From: Dryas octopetala
Lineage: Eukaryota; Streptophyta; Magnoliopsida; Rosales; Rosaceae
NCBI GenBank assembly: GCA_963921425.1
Contig: OY992833.1
Coordinates: 32,660,698-32,724,697, forward strand
Reading direction: 5' to 3'
Length of the DNA: 64,000 nucleotides
Shown: positions 33,652 through 51,459 of the stretch, one piece after another
How the letters are laid out: each line of letters begins with the position of its first letter
Position numbering within the stretch: the first letter of the stretch is position 1
Notes under the pieces: model-generated
Seen by the model: the letters and a program-made list of their open reading frames with translations, nothing else
Database searches by the model: none
Told to the model about the DNA's origin: nothing
Made by a program: the position numbers and the translations under genes

Positions 33652-36600
33652 CTATTCTCCTACTGTCAACCCAAACCCAAATTTGTAGTCTTTCTTTTTG
33701 TGATCTATCTGCAAAATAGCAAGTGTAAGGTCATGTTAATGTTAGGAAATATGACTTAGAAAGATCAAGAAAAGATGCATCTCCACCACATTTATATGTG
33801 CGACAAACCATCCAATGGGCCTAGCCACTGGTTTCATAGTACGGCAAGAACAAAAGTTTCAAATATAAATGTCCAGAGGATCAATAATATCACCGCATTG
33901 AAGACAAAGGCTCAATATAAGCATCTATAGGAAGCCAATTTTCTGCCATAGAACATTCAGCTTCACATCCTCAATTTCTCAGTATAATAACAGCAAGGAA
34001 ACCACCCTAAAGGATATATTTAAACAGGCTTCCAATTCTCATGACTCTAAATCAATCTCAATTGTATGAATGATGGGAACAGAAAAACACACACCACAAG
34101 GAGAATCTCCATTTGTATGTATGTATGTATGTATGTATGTACATGAACACACAAACACATGCATAATCAAGATTCTTAGTTTGAAAATGCCTCCTTAATG
34201 ATTCTCCTATGTCTCCCAAAATATTCAATGTATCAATTTAAATCAAGCAGATTTCTCACCTCTGCCGAAAGAATGAAATTAAGACCCATACTTAATCTCT
34301 CTTCTAGAAAAGCAGCCGTGCAGCCATTGGAATCGATCTTCCCTCTAAGACGACTCTGAACCAAGCAGAAGAAAAAGATTAGATATTTATATGATTTCTT
34401 GAGTCTGACCATGCAAATCAAGGTTATTGTCACGTAAACAGTGCCAAACCCCACCCTGGAACCCAGAAATCTCTCCTTTCTTCTAAAACCTAGACCTACC
34501 CCACCCCCTAACCCCTCTTTACTCTCCATCTGTTAAAGAGAAAACACTTATTTATGTGCTGTTTCTTTCTGTGTAGGGAACATAGATATTTGCTATTGTA
34601 GAACAGGTGTCAACCTGTCTCCATGCCCACAGCCAAAAGGTGTCAATTTCCTTAATCCTTATATGATAGTTCTGGATCTGCCAACTCAAGTCAATACTTT
34701 GTTACCTCTCTTCTACAAACAAATGTAGTTAAAAAATAAAAATATAAAAACATGAAAGAACAAAAAAAAAAAAGAGAAATAGGAAAGTTGTTCTTTTCAG
34801 TCCTATCGACAGGACTACCCACAGTAGAGCATGACTGCATTTTCTGGGGCTTTTGTATGGGTAGTTTCTGTCCTTCATAACAGAAGCAACCTCCATCATA
34901 TATGGTAAATTTCAATAAGTCACTACAGAAGTTGTTTATACTGTTTGTAAGCTGCTTTTCACAAAACGCAAGAGAAACTTTAAGAGTTTCCATGGCCATT
35001 GTGTTTAATGAAATCTACTGAACTTCTGAATCTGATCTGAGCCTAAAATAAATATCCAGCCCAGCTTCTCAGAAGCAACAAAGTAGTACTTTTGAAAATT
35101 GCCATGGCCATTGTGTATGATGATCTTTATTGGAACCTTTTGTACTTAACCAAAACAATATATATTGTCCCCCAGCTTCTCAGGGATGCTTTTCCAAAGA
35201 AACATTTGTACAGAAAGTTCCCACGTAATACCACTCTTTGTTAATCATGAACTGTTAATATAATGTATATTCCTTCATAAGTACATTGTATATATATTAG
35301 AACATTTGCAATAGTAGAATCTACCTGTCTGAGGATGTAATCATACCCAACACTTGCCGTGACATCTCTTGACATGTAGTTGTACATGAAGTCAGATGCT
35401 AGTGAAACCTACATAAATACACAGTATAATAACTATAGCTAGATAACATATTACCTAAATGTATGAATAACACAACTTTCTTTACCTTCTCAGATACTTT
35501 CTGGACATAGCTCAATGCAACCATTCCAGTGCTAGCAACCTGCCCCGTGGCAACCTACAGGCATGACATAGAGCATTGCACGAGTTTAAAGAAAATCAAA
35601 ATGCCTTTGCTTATAATTATGCCCACCACAATAAAACCAAAAAGAAACAAGAAAAAAGACTTCTCTTCTTTATTTACAGAAACTTCAATGCACAATCTTG
35701 TGCAGCAACGTGGGAAAAAATCAATACTTTATGGTCATTCTACTCAATAATGATAATGATAAACAATTCTTTAACTAGACTTTTAGTCATGATTTGAACA
35801 AGAAAGAATTGTCATAACTTGCCCTACAAGACCTAATATACGTGTTTGGGGTTCTGCTTCTGGGATTTTTTTTGGTAAATATTTTCCATTCCTTGTTAAA
35901 AAACCATGTTGATCTGACTATTGTGCCTTTTAAGATGATTTGGTAGGTTTTAGCTTGGAGCCTTGAATGGTCCAAGAAAAAATTAACACCTTTGATGTGA
36001 ACCAAAGAAGATTAAATACCTATTTATCACCTTATTGCTGTTCTTATACTATAGAGGTTCTGAGAGTATAGATCATATCTTTCTGTATCGCTCTTTTGTC
36101 TCTCAAATTTGGGGGAGGTTGCTGCAAGCGAATGGAATAGTGGATGTTTCTCCTACAGAGTGTTATTCCTTTGGCAGAGGATTTATTGGGAGCTAGTGCA
36201 AATAAGGTGAGTATTCTGTGTCACTGTGCAGTTTTGACAGTTTTTTGGATTGCTAAGATGGAAAGAAACAATAGAATATTTTAAGGTAAGATGTATGAGG
36301 TGAAATTTCTTTTGGGGAGGAGCAAATTTTGGTGTCTTTGTGGGCTTCTTCTTAGTCAACCATTTTAGAACAATCCTTTAGTATGATTTATCTTGACTGG
36401 GGGAAGTAATATTGTTCTGTCTCTGCAGTTAGTTGTTCGTTATTCTCTTGTTCATCTTTCCTTGTACCTTTTTTACCTTTCTCTGTAAAAGTTTTGTTTT
36501 TTATCAAAAAAGTAATGATAATGCACAAAAGATACAAAATGATATGGATGATAGATCATTTGGCTACAAAACATGTGATGAGGGATGAAAGAAAAGCTGT

Positions 36601-39600
36601 AATACCATCTTGTCAGTGTTGAACCGTGCCGCATAACTGATACCTGACTTTCGATGCTGACCCGCCCAAAATACTTCACCACCCAAAGAAAAATGTGGAG
36701 TCACCGACTGCAAAAATATGGGCAGATTTAGTCACAAAAAGATCTTGTATGTAATCGTAAGGACACTTGCATAAACCATCTGCAATGGCCTACTTTACCA
36801 AAAAATCTTCATCTTTGAGATATATACAGCATTTCTGTGCTGCCTATAATCAATTAATATAACAATAATGCAAAATTCAATGACAAAAAAGTGGCTTCAA
36901 AAGCAGAGCTTTTTTTCAGATAATAATTGTTGAGATTGAGCTACAAAATTTATAAACCTCACAATTTAAATAGATATCACTTATCAGTGTCATAATTGAA
37001 ATATTACAATACCATCAGAGCTCAGACACCAGTTAAACAGAAAATTATTTTTAAAAAAGTGATGGAACAAACTACTTTCTTTATAAAAAAAAAATCTGTT
37101 ACATATCAAAACAGGCACAGCAACATTTTCTTGAAGAGGATATTATCACTGCTAGTATTTATAAGGAAATAGGAATATAGGTTAGAGATGAATCTTCAGA
37201 AACTAGCTTCAGAAAGTGTTCTGTCCAATATTAACTGAACTTGTTCACCCAGTTCAATTTAGGGATTTTCCAAGGACTGTTGTCCAAGACTATCCTCATG
37301 GTCCATATCTCATGATCATTCATGAAACATAGAAACAGGTCACTTAACTCTGAAACTCTCTTTAGCTATTAAATATTTTCTTGTCTTTTTATTTATTTAT
37401 TTTTGCATCTTACCTTTTTTTTCTTTGATAAGTAACTTAAATCTGGAACTCTAAGACTATTATAAGACATGTTTGATACCAACATCCCAATAAATCCATG
37501 GGTACGTAATTAAATTGTTTGGTACCAGTTTCTACATTATTTGGAGGGGGGGAAAAGAGTATATCATTACCTGGATGTAACTCGCTCCAAATAAGGCCCC
37601 ATTGCCAATTTGAATCTGGGATCTGTAGTCTGAACCCTGTATAAAGAAAGAAAAAGGTCAAAAACATGAATGCATCATATCACAATTGAGAACATGTACT
37701 CTTAAACCTAATCTTGGAGAATTATAACAAAGCTGAATGCCCCCTAGGACATTGAATTGTTCCTGAACAACAGAAACATGTAAATTGAAATATGTAATGG
37801 TTACCACCACAGCATCTTTTTCGGCTAAAAAACACTTGAACCCTAGGAACAACAGACATGGACATAATGGATATTATCTTGTAAGCATTCATAATGGAGC
37901 TGCATAGAAGATAGATAAAATATGTACTTCTTGCATCCCTCTAACTTTTTCTGCAATGATACTTGGATAAATTTATTTCATCTAAAAGAAACATAGCCGC
38001 TGTAATTCTTTAATTATAATAGAGTAGCATGAAAATGCAAAATAAAGATGGTAAGAAGAGTGCCCTTACCTTGTAATCAAAATTGACCATGCCATGAGAC
38101 ATATGCGGCTCATTTGTAAGCTGAAAATAAAAAGAAAAAATAACACAATAATGTCTTTACTTGCACATTTCTACACAAAAGGAAAGAAAGGGACAGCGTA
38201 TCCAGAGATGAAATTGACATAATTTTACCTGAGCATTAGCCTTCAAAGTGAGATTGCTAGTCAAGTCATACTTCACTCTTGCATTAAGTCTCCCATCCGT
38301 TAATACCCTCCCAAAAAGCATCAACTAAAAATTTTACCCCCCCACCCCCAACAAAAAACAAAACATCAATGCTTCCACCACTTACACTAGAGGTTTCAGG
38401 ATAAGTAACAATGGTGGCGGCTACCTACCTTAGGGTGGTCTATAAAATTTGCACCAAACTCATAGTGAGCAGTAGGGATTTTTATGGACTCAGAAGATTG
38501 AGAAGGAATTGTCGTAGGTCCCATGGATACACTAACGGAAGGTCAAAAGAGTCAGCAAAATAAAAGGAAGAAAATAAAAAATTTATAAGGAATGCATAAA
38601 AAAAAGCTCGAAGAGGAAACAAAAACCTGTGGCTCAGGGAGAACTTCTGATTGAGTCCTCTGGTGAAATCAAAGCGCATCCCCTCAAAAAGTTCTGGCCT
38701 TAAAGACACTGCCAAAAAAATGTATGAGCAGCAAAATACTGATGAGAGCGTACTCAACAAACACTTCAGAAGCCAGTTGTGACACTAAGGGATCGGAAAA
38801 CAAATTCTAAACCATCTCTGGGCTCTGAGTTCAATTAGATAATATGTTTTATCACGCTATGAGAGGTTTATGAGATGAGACTGAATCAATCATTAAAAAA
38901 AGAATCACTTTTATTGTTGCCATCTTATTGCTCAAAGCAATGGCCAATCAATATTTCCAATGCTCCATGATATGAAATAAATACTGTGCACAAGCATAAC
39001 ATGGTCAGTGTTTTTCAACTAAATCCCTTTTCCCTACACAGGAAGAGAACCCACTCTTCAACCTCCTTTAATTTTAGAATGCAACAAACCCCACAGTAGA
39101 AGACTAACTCGGTTTATTTTAAAAAGAACAATTCCACGCACTCAGATTTCAAATGTTTCAACGTGAAGTTGTATGAATTACCCAAAACAGATAAAATCAA
39201 AACAGTAATATCTCTTACCCAACTAACAAAACCCCAAAAATAAAAAAAGCCCGAAAAAACACAAAAGAGTTATCAACTACCACTTACCAGCACCTACATG
39301 TTCTTCAAGGTTAGGGTTTTTTAACACTTGAGCTAATAAACCAAATAATCTATTTATTCCATCATTAGTCAAAAGTGAAAATCCAATACCAATATATATG
39401 CAGACCAACAATGAGCTTAAATTAAATTAAACAAACTAATACATGGAAACACAACGGAGAGAACAAATTAGAAGCGATGTGGCATTATAAGTAAAGTGAT
39501 AAAAATTGATACTGAACTGAGAGCTTCGCGGTGGATTTCTTCATATGGTATGGGGCAAGGCAAGTTCATGTAGTCCACTTTCTCATCCTTGGTCTTCTTC

Positions 39601-39653
39601 TTCTCCGCTGCCTCGCTTTGCGTGGTGGTAGCTAGAGGTACAACACCCGCCAT
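33652..39653 (-). CDS. TOM40: TOM40, mitochondrial outer-membrane import channel
   Basis: Eleven exons (39518-39653, 38627-38708, 38429-38531, 38229-38324, 38070-38120, 37571-37636, 36606-36707, 35486-35554, 35325-35408, 34260-34355, 33652-33708) join in frame to 313 aa; Arabidopsis TOM40-1 (At3g20000) is about 309. The N-terminus ([20 protein letters not shown]) is the family signature, followed by [92 protein letters not shown] and the C-terminal [16 protein letters not shown]40 is the porin-like 19-strand beta-barrel through which nearly all nuclear-encoded mitochondrial precursors enter. No residue block of the family is missing. Starts 1.24 kb from the divergent PRMT6 gene. Confidence 0.95.
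34990..35183. repeat. Tandem duplication of about 111 bp in a TOM40 intron
   Basis: CCATGGCCATTGTGT at 34990 and 35102, and CCCAGCTTCTCAG at 35060 and 35171, mark two diverged adjacent copies. Non-coding, in the intron between the exons at 35325-35408 and 34260-34355. Confidence 0.55.
35759..36512 (+). mobile_element. 5'-truncated L1-type LINE in a TOM40 intron
   Basis: The plus strand reads the end of a plant LINE ORF2: [12 protein letters not shown], then [18 protein letters not shown] (the zf-RVT 'DHLFLHC' region) and [17 protein letters not shown]. The frame is interrupted by a few stops and shifts. The element ends TTTTTTATCAAAAAAG. An 11-bp direct repeat TAATGATAATG flanks it exactly (35748-35758 and 36513-36523), which fits target-primed insertion. 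It is antisense to TOM40, inside the intron between the exons at 36606-36707 and 35486-35554. Confidence 0.7.
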
Positions 39654-40896
39654 TGCTTTGCTTTGCTTTGCTTGTGTGTGAGACTGCCAGAGAGAACTGG
39701 GAGTCGGGGCTTTTGGGGTTTAAACCGTTTAAGAAAGGGTTTGGGGTTACTTCATTCTTGGTGGGTTCCGCTGTGAAATCCTCACCGTCCACGTCACCCA
39801 TAGAATCCACCTAATCTGCCCATCGACGTCGGACCATATGCACAAATCCAGATAACCATGTAAAAATTATAATTTCTTTTTCTTTTGCGCTATATCGTTA
39901 ATTACACAATATAATATGTCAAATATTTGACAATAAAAAATTATATTATATTATTATTATACATTTTACAAATAAGCATCACTACAAAAATAATGAAATC
40001 CTATATTAGAAGACCAACTACCAATTGAAGAAATATTAATTATAAACGAAAATGAAGAAAAATTATATACAAAATAAACGAAATATGAAGAAATATTCCC
40101 TAATTACTATAAAATAAAAAAAATACTAATCAAACAAAAATCATATTGATTAGAATAATCATACATGTTTTTTCTTATTTATCATACTTTTATTTTGTAT
40201 TTTTATGTGTTTGTAAAGAAAAAATTGAACAATTAAGCTAGTACTCCCCTTCCTCAAACACTTACCATAAGTACTCGTCAAAAATTACATTCCAACATGA
40301 ATAGACACTAATAGTTTATAGGAAAAAAGTTGTATGATAAAGCTCTATGTTATAGTTTTTCTCTGCCACAAATATCAAATTTTGGTTCCACCCCTATTCT
40401 GTTTGTTCTATATTTATTTTTATTTTGTTTCTCTCTTTTTTTCATGATGGAGGTTGACAACCTTGTTGGCTTCTATACGGAGGTGGTCGACTTTTAATCT
40501 AGAGGTCGGCAAAGTTGATGGCCTCGAGCATGGGAGACTAGAGAAATAAAAAGAGAGAAAGGGTGACCCGTTAACATTGGACGATGCATGTGAAGTCGTG
40601 ACCTATCCATAATAATAAATGGGTGGGTAAGGTGAGTTTTTTTTGTCATTTTCTAATTTTTTTTTTATTAATAAAAATTGTTGAGAAAAAAGCTAAATTG
40701 AATTTATGGACTTTTTGGTAATAATTTGTAATTAATAGTAATTAATCGACTTGTATTGTATATAAAAATAATAAAATAATGCAGGCTGAAAAAAGAAAGA
40801 AATATTTGGTGCAAACGTTAAACGGCGCTTTCTTTCTTCTCCCTCATAATTGGGACTGCGAGCGAGCGAGCGAGCGAGCGAATTTGCACCAAAACA
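39654..40896. promoter_or_regulatory. Divergent promoter region of TOM40 and PRMT6
   Basis: 1243 bp between the two starts. The TOM40 side has a short leader with repeated CTTTG/CAAAG units near 39655-39675. The middle (39860-40250) is AT-rich. The PRMT6 side ends in a (GAGC)n microsatellite at about 40860-40881, which should lie in the PRMT6 5' UTR. I see no gene inside. Confidence 0.5.
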
Positions 40897-47022
<6,126 letters not shown>

Positions 47023-50000
47023 TTCTAGTAATTACTTCCTGCATGGTTATTTGAAGGGAAGCATGGACAAGTCATTACATTGCTTAACCCCGTGCCTTTC
47101 TTGCTGCCCCCAACTCTCTGCAGACCTTGCTTCTTTGCAGACCTTTCTGGGTGACATTGCAATAACTTTTCCTTACAAAGCTTAATGAAGAAAAACTGCT
47201 TATTATTAGACATAGGTGAATTAATTTTAGGAAAGATTTGATATTAACCCTGTTTGTGCTTTAAGAATGTTAATGCTGAGTTAGTACATTATATTGTTGA
47301 GGTTGTATTACAATTCAGACAGATATAAGCGGTGACAAGGGAAGGGAGTCATGTACTTGTGTCATTGTGAAGTCGATCATGTGCGATTTTCAGTTTAGAA
47401 ATGGTGTGCTACTGAGCTGACGACCACTAACTAAAATTTTGTGAGTGGAATCATCTGTAACAAATTACAATTATTCACCATTTGTACTACTATAATCATA
47501 TTAAGATTTTGGAAATTGATGTTCAATGTTATGGCCTCTGTATTTATATTCTTCTTTATATTTTCTCCCAAATCCCCTTCTCTGCATTAGATTTTTCTGC
47601 GAGATTCCTATAATTGCAGGGTCTACGTCTAAGAAGGGTCAAATTAACTTCATTTCTGCTTGTGGAGAGGTTTACTTCAAGTCGTAATTTTGTGACTTGA
47701 TAAGCCAATATTTAGAGCTGAAAAAAATATAAGGAGGAAATGGGGCCCTAGGGATCTAAAAATCTCAAGTCAATGGCTGTTGTTGAGGTAGAATCTGCAC
47801 ACTCTTCTGATTTCACAGTGATTCTGAGCTTTTGAGCCTTTGAATTTGTCCCATTGTTCCCTCTTTCTCGTTTGCTCTTCATCGTCTTTGCTCTGTTCTC
47901 TCTCTCTCACTCTCTCTCTCAGCTTCTCCTTTGTAGAAGAAAGAGAATTGCAACCATAACTCTAATAAGTAGCAACATGCACTATAACTACAGCAAAGAA
48001 AAGCTTGTGGGGGAGGTGGTCGAGGGAGGGGTCTCCGGTGTACCACCGGAAAGATTGGAGGGCAAGGGGTGGTGTTTCTGCAATCGGGTTGCGGGGTGCT
48101 AGGTTTTTTTTTATTATTATTTATATAAGGGTGAAATAAAAGTTTTGAAGAAAATAGTTGCTGGGTATATGAGCAAACAATAATGTTCACTTAAGGGACT
48201 TAAATGAAAAATACATGAGGGAAAGACCATATATTTAATGGTTGGATTTAACACAATTGTGAAATCATTAATTCATTGAAGTAAATTCAATCCTTAAATG
48301 ATGAAAAATTTATCTTTCTTAATCAATTGTTTTTTGCATTTAATGTGAAATGAATCCTTTAATGGTGCGTTTGGATGGAGAAAAAAAACTTGGAATTTAA
48401 ACAAAACTCAGCATTTAAGAAATTACATACTCTAATTTCCTTGTTTGGATCTATAATTATAGAATTTTGTAAATTCTATGTGGAAAAAAACTTGGGATTT
48501 GAAGATTGTAAATTCCATCTAAATTGGTGTCATTTTCAAAATTCCAATTTTTATGAATAAAAAAAAAGGTCGTGTTCACCCATCACCTTGCCAATTAATT
48601 ACAATACCACCACCACTACCACCATGCCGCAGTTACCATCACCACCACCGTCACCACCACTGCCACCGCCACTGCCACCGCCACCTACGCCGCCACCTAC
48701 GCCGCCACCATCACCACCACAACCACCTACACCACTTCCGCCGCCACCACCACCTCTGCCACCACTACCACCGCCACCGCCGCCACCGTCACCACCGTCA
48801 CCACCACCACCACCACTGACATCGCCACCACCACTACCACCGCCCGCTGCCACCACCGACACCACCTCCGCCGCCACTACTGCCACCACTGACACTGCCA
48901 CCACCACCACCGACACTGACACCGCCACCAGTACCACCACCACCAACACTGACATCGCCACTGCCGCCTCCATCACTAGTGCCACCACCACCACCGCCAA
49001 TGTTGCCGTTGCCGCCACCTCCAATACCCCAATTTTTGCCACTACCATTTCTCTCACCACTCATGGGCCATCACCGCTATTACCATCATCAACTCACCAA
49101 AAGCATCATTTTTATTGTTGCCACCATCACCATCACTCTTTTATAAAACTACTATAAATTTCGTATTTAAATTCCATTATGATTACATTTATCCAAACAA
49201 GAGAATTTACAAATTTTAGAATTTTAAATCACGTCATTTTTAATTCCGTCATTTGTGAATTCCTTAGAAGTTTCAAATTACTTCATCCAAACGCACCATA
49301 ATGGAGCAAATTTGGTTTTTATGGAACAATTAGGAAAGGACACAAAAGCCTAGTAAATAATACAGACTAAAAAGCATGCATGTAGGCACTAAACCAATTT
49401 TCATGAATTCCTATATATATAATATTCCGATATATGTTTGAAGATATTAAAGATATTTAAATTAATATCTTCCAAGATTTGATTGTTTCCTATAAGTAAC
49501 CAAAAAGAAGAATGGCGATAATTTAGAAGTTAGAACCTAATAGCTTAGGTTCTTTAGAAAAAACAAATAAATAATAATTAGGTAGGTTGGTGAAACTTGG
49601 TGGGCAAGGTAGGGTGTAGGATGAGAATTTATTTTTTTTAAGGGAAAAAAAAAACTGAGGAAACCTAATCGATCATGCGAGGAAAGTAGTAAAGCTATGT
49701 GGCGTGGTGGTCTCCTTTAGTTTGTAGGAATTAATTGGCCGGGAAACCCTTATTAATACTAATTCTTGTCTCACAAGTAAGTCACTATTGGATCTCGATC
49801 ACAAGTCATAGTTAATTGTACTTCAATCCTGTTGTGGCCCTTGTGGCCTGCCTGCCTTGTGGTGGCCGGGTGTATCCGAAACTGTATGCGCCAGCGCCGA
49901 CACGTACTGACACCGACGCCGACACCTGGTTATCTATAACCTGCAGATTTCAGATATAAACCAGTACTCACAGAGAACAAGCTAACTAGGTACGAAGCGA

Positions 50001-50169
50001 TTATACTACTGTTCATTCTTAATATTAATTTATTATTTAATTGTTAGATTTTTTTTTATAATACTACTGGTATATGCTCTAATTAATTTCATTGATAATA
50101 TAACAATTGGGACAGATTAATTCTGATGAATTTCTTTAATTATATATGTTGTAGACGGATGGATTGGTG
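47023..50169. other. Intergenic region with a triplet-satellite transposon
   Basis: The PRMT6 3' UTR is at the left. 47700-48360 is AT-rich with CT runs. 48364-49297 is a TIR element (listed separately). From about 49880 the leader of the protease gene begins. A GT at 49990 (CTAG|GTACG) and an AG at 50153 (TTGTAG) could be a 5' UTR intron. No protein gene is supported. ORFs of 153-189 codons at 48588-49157 come from the triplet repeat. Confidence 0.6.
48364..49297. mobile_element. Non-autonomous TIR element with a CCA/CAC triplet-satellite core
   Basis: GGTGCGTTTGGATG at 48364-48377 is matched exactly in reverse complement at 49284-49297 (CATCCAAACGCACC). Similarity continues inward in degenerate form, including an internal CTTGTTTGGAT (48440s) whose complement ATCCAAACAAG lies near 49193. 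The arms are each about 180-200 bp. Between them (about 48595-49140) is an almost pure CCN/CAC/ACC triplet tract with very few G on the + strand. No transposase is seen. Ends of this sort occur in plant hAT- or Harbinger-like MITEs; I could not fix the TSD. Confidence 0.65.
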
Positions 50170-50170
50170 A
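50159..50170 (+). promoter_or_regulatory. Minimal upstream ORF overlapping the protease start
   Basis: ATG-GAT-TGG-TGA (Met-Asp-Trp-stop) at 50159-50170. The final A of the stop is the A of the main start codon (TGATG). If the mRNA begins upstream, a ribosome ending here could reinitiate at 50170. Confidence 0.45.
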
Positions 50171-51459
50171 TGGATGATATTGATACGATATTAATGGAGG
50201 AGGCATTTAAAGAGGACGAGGAGGTTTTTGGTGTGAAGGAGGAGGAGGACAAGGTCGACAAGGACAAGGACAAGGACAAGGACAAGCACGAGGACAAGCA
50301 CGAGGACGAGGAGGTTTTGGGTTACGATAGTGTTGTGCTGAGAAGGTCTGATTTGGATCTGCTGAGAGGCCCACATTACTTGAATGATTGCATCATTGAA
50401 TTCTACTTGTGCTATATCAATTCCCTCTTTCGGTCCAAGACCAATTCAGGAGACATCCTTCTAGTTTCACCCACTATCTCCTTTTGGCTTGCAAATTGCC
50501 AAGATTCTGAGAGCTTCAAAGACTTTGAGGAGTCTCATCAAGTCGCCCAAAAGCAAGTTGTCATTTTTACCGTCAATGATAACCGAAATGCGAGTGAAAT
50601 TGACGGCGGAACTCATTGGAGCTTGCTGGTCTATTACAGAAAACCCAATACATTTGTGCATTATGACAGCTTGGGGACTCTCAACCGTTCGGTTGCCAAG
50701 AAGCTTTATGGAGCTGTTAAGAAACATGTAGCTGCACCACCAACTGATACCTCTACTATGCATTTAATTGTGGACTGCGTTTTACTCAAAACATTTAATT
50801 TCAGGGGTGCTTATGGTCATCATAAAAGGGCTAAGCACCATAATCATGAGCTCATGATGTTAATGCAGCGGCAGCACCACCACCACAGTCGCTTCAATTT
50901 TTATTCACCCTATAATTACTACTCCAGCATTGATTATCATCATCACCGTCTTATTGATGATGAATATGATGATGAATATCATGACCATCATGACCATCAT
51001 GACCATGAGTACCCTTGTTACAGAGAAGAATCTCGTATGCCCCGACAGACGAATCTTTATGACTGTGGTTTATATGTCATGGCTATTGCAAAAGTCATCT
51101 GTGAATGGTACCACTCCCCTTCCGACGACTCTGTTAGTACTAGCGCTACTACAAGTACTGCTGCAGATGATGATGATCATCATCGTCAGATATTATTGCG
51201 CATCAATCATGATGATAATCAGGATGACCTCGGCGCCCTTGCTGCCTGGTTTCCCAATATCATCAAGCATCTTGATACATCTTTGGAATCCACCATGCGT
51301 GCTGAGGTCTTGACCCTCATTCAACTACTCAAATCATCTTCTACTACATCTCATCCTCCGCAGGCCCAACTGTCTCAGGCCCAGGCCCAGGACCACTTCC
51401 AGCCCCAGGCCCAACAGAGTAATATTAAAGCAGGTGATGGTGATCATCTTATATCATGA
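50170..51459 (+). CDS. NEDP1: Ulp1/SENP8-type cysteine protease, NEDD8-specific protease 1-like, with a His/Asp-rich insertion
   Basis: An intronless ORF of 429 aa from the ATG at 50170; plant NEDP1/DEN1 proteins are about 225 aa. Residues about 8-48 are charged (KDKDKDKDKHEDKHEDEE). The protease core follows: VVLRRSDLDLLRGPHYLNDC, then SPTISFWLA, then GGTHWSLLVYY (catalytic His about 149), FVHYDSLG (Asp about 166), RQTNLYDCGLYV (Gln about 293, Cys about 299). All four residues are present. DEN1 processes NEDD8 and removes it from substrates. Between the Asp and Cys lie 133 residues instead of the usual 45 or so; the excess is rich in His, Asp and Tyr. The C-terminus after LTLIQLLKS is a Gln/Ala-rich tail. 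The insertion could be a retained intron: AG acceptor-like sites end at 50812 and 51023, but the frame is open throughout. Confidence 0.8.
   Translation: MDDIDTILMEEAFKEDEEVFGVKEEEDKVDKDKDKDKDKHEDKHEDEEVLGYDSVVLRRSDLDLLRGPHYLNDCIIEFYLCYINSLFRSKTNSGDILLVSPTISFWLANCQDSESFKDFEESHQVAQKQVVIFTVNDNRNASEIDGGTHWSLLVYYRKPNTFVHYDSLGTLNRSVAKKLYGAVKKHVAAPPTDTSTMHLIVDCVLLKTFNFRGAYGHHKRAKHHNHELMMLMQRQHHHHSRFNFYSPYNYYSSIDYHHHRLIDDEYDDEYHDHHDHHDHEYPCYREESRMPRQTNLYDCGLYVMAIAKVICEWYHSPSDDSVSTSATTSTAADDDDHHRQILLRINHDDNQDDLGALAAWFPNIIKHLDTSLESTMRAEVLTLIQLLKSSSTTSHPPQAQLSQAQAQDHFQPQAQQSNIKAGDGDHLIS

Noticed and set aside
48553-49157. Long ORFs on both strands (Pro/Thr/His-rich on +, Gly/Val-rich on -)
   Set aside because: They are read from the CCA/CAC triplet tract inside a TIR element; any frame of such a tract stays open. 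There is no family signature.
50728-51023. An intron inside the NEDD8-protease-like gene (GTAGCT...TTACAG)
   Set aside because: The candidate borders would break the frame before the catalytic Cys (296 bp, not a multiple of three in phase). Other borders remain possible, so I kept this as an open alternative rather than annotating it.
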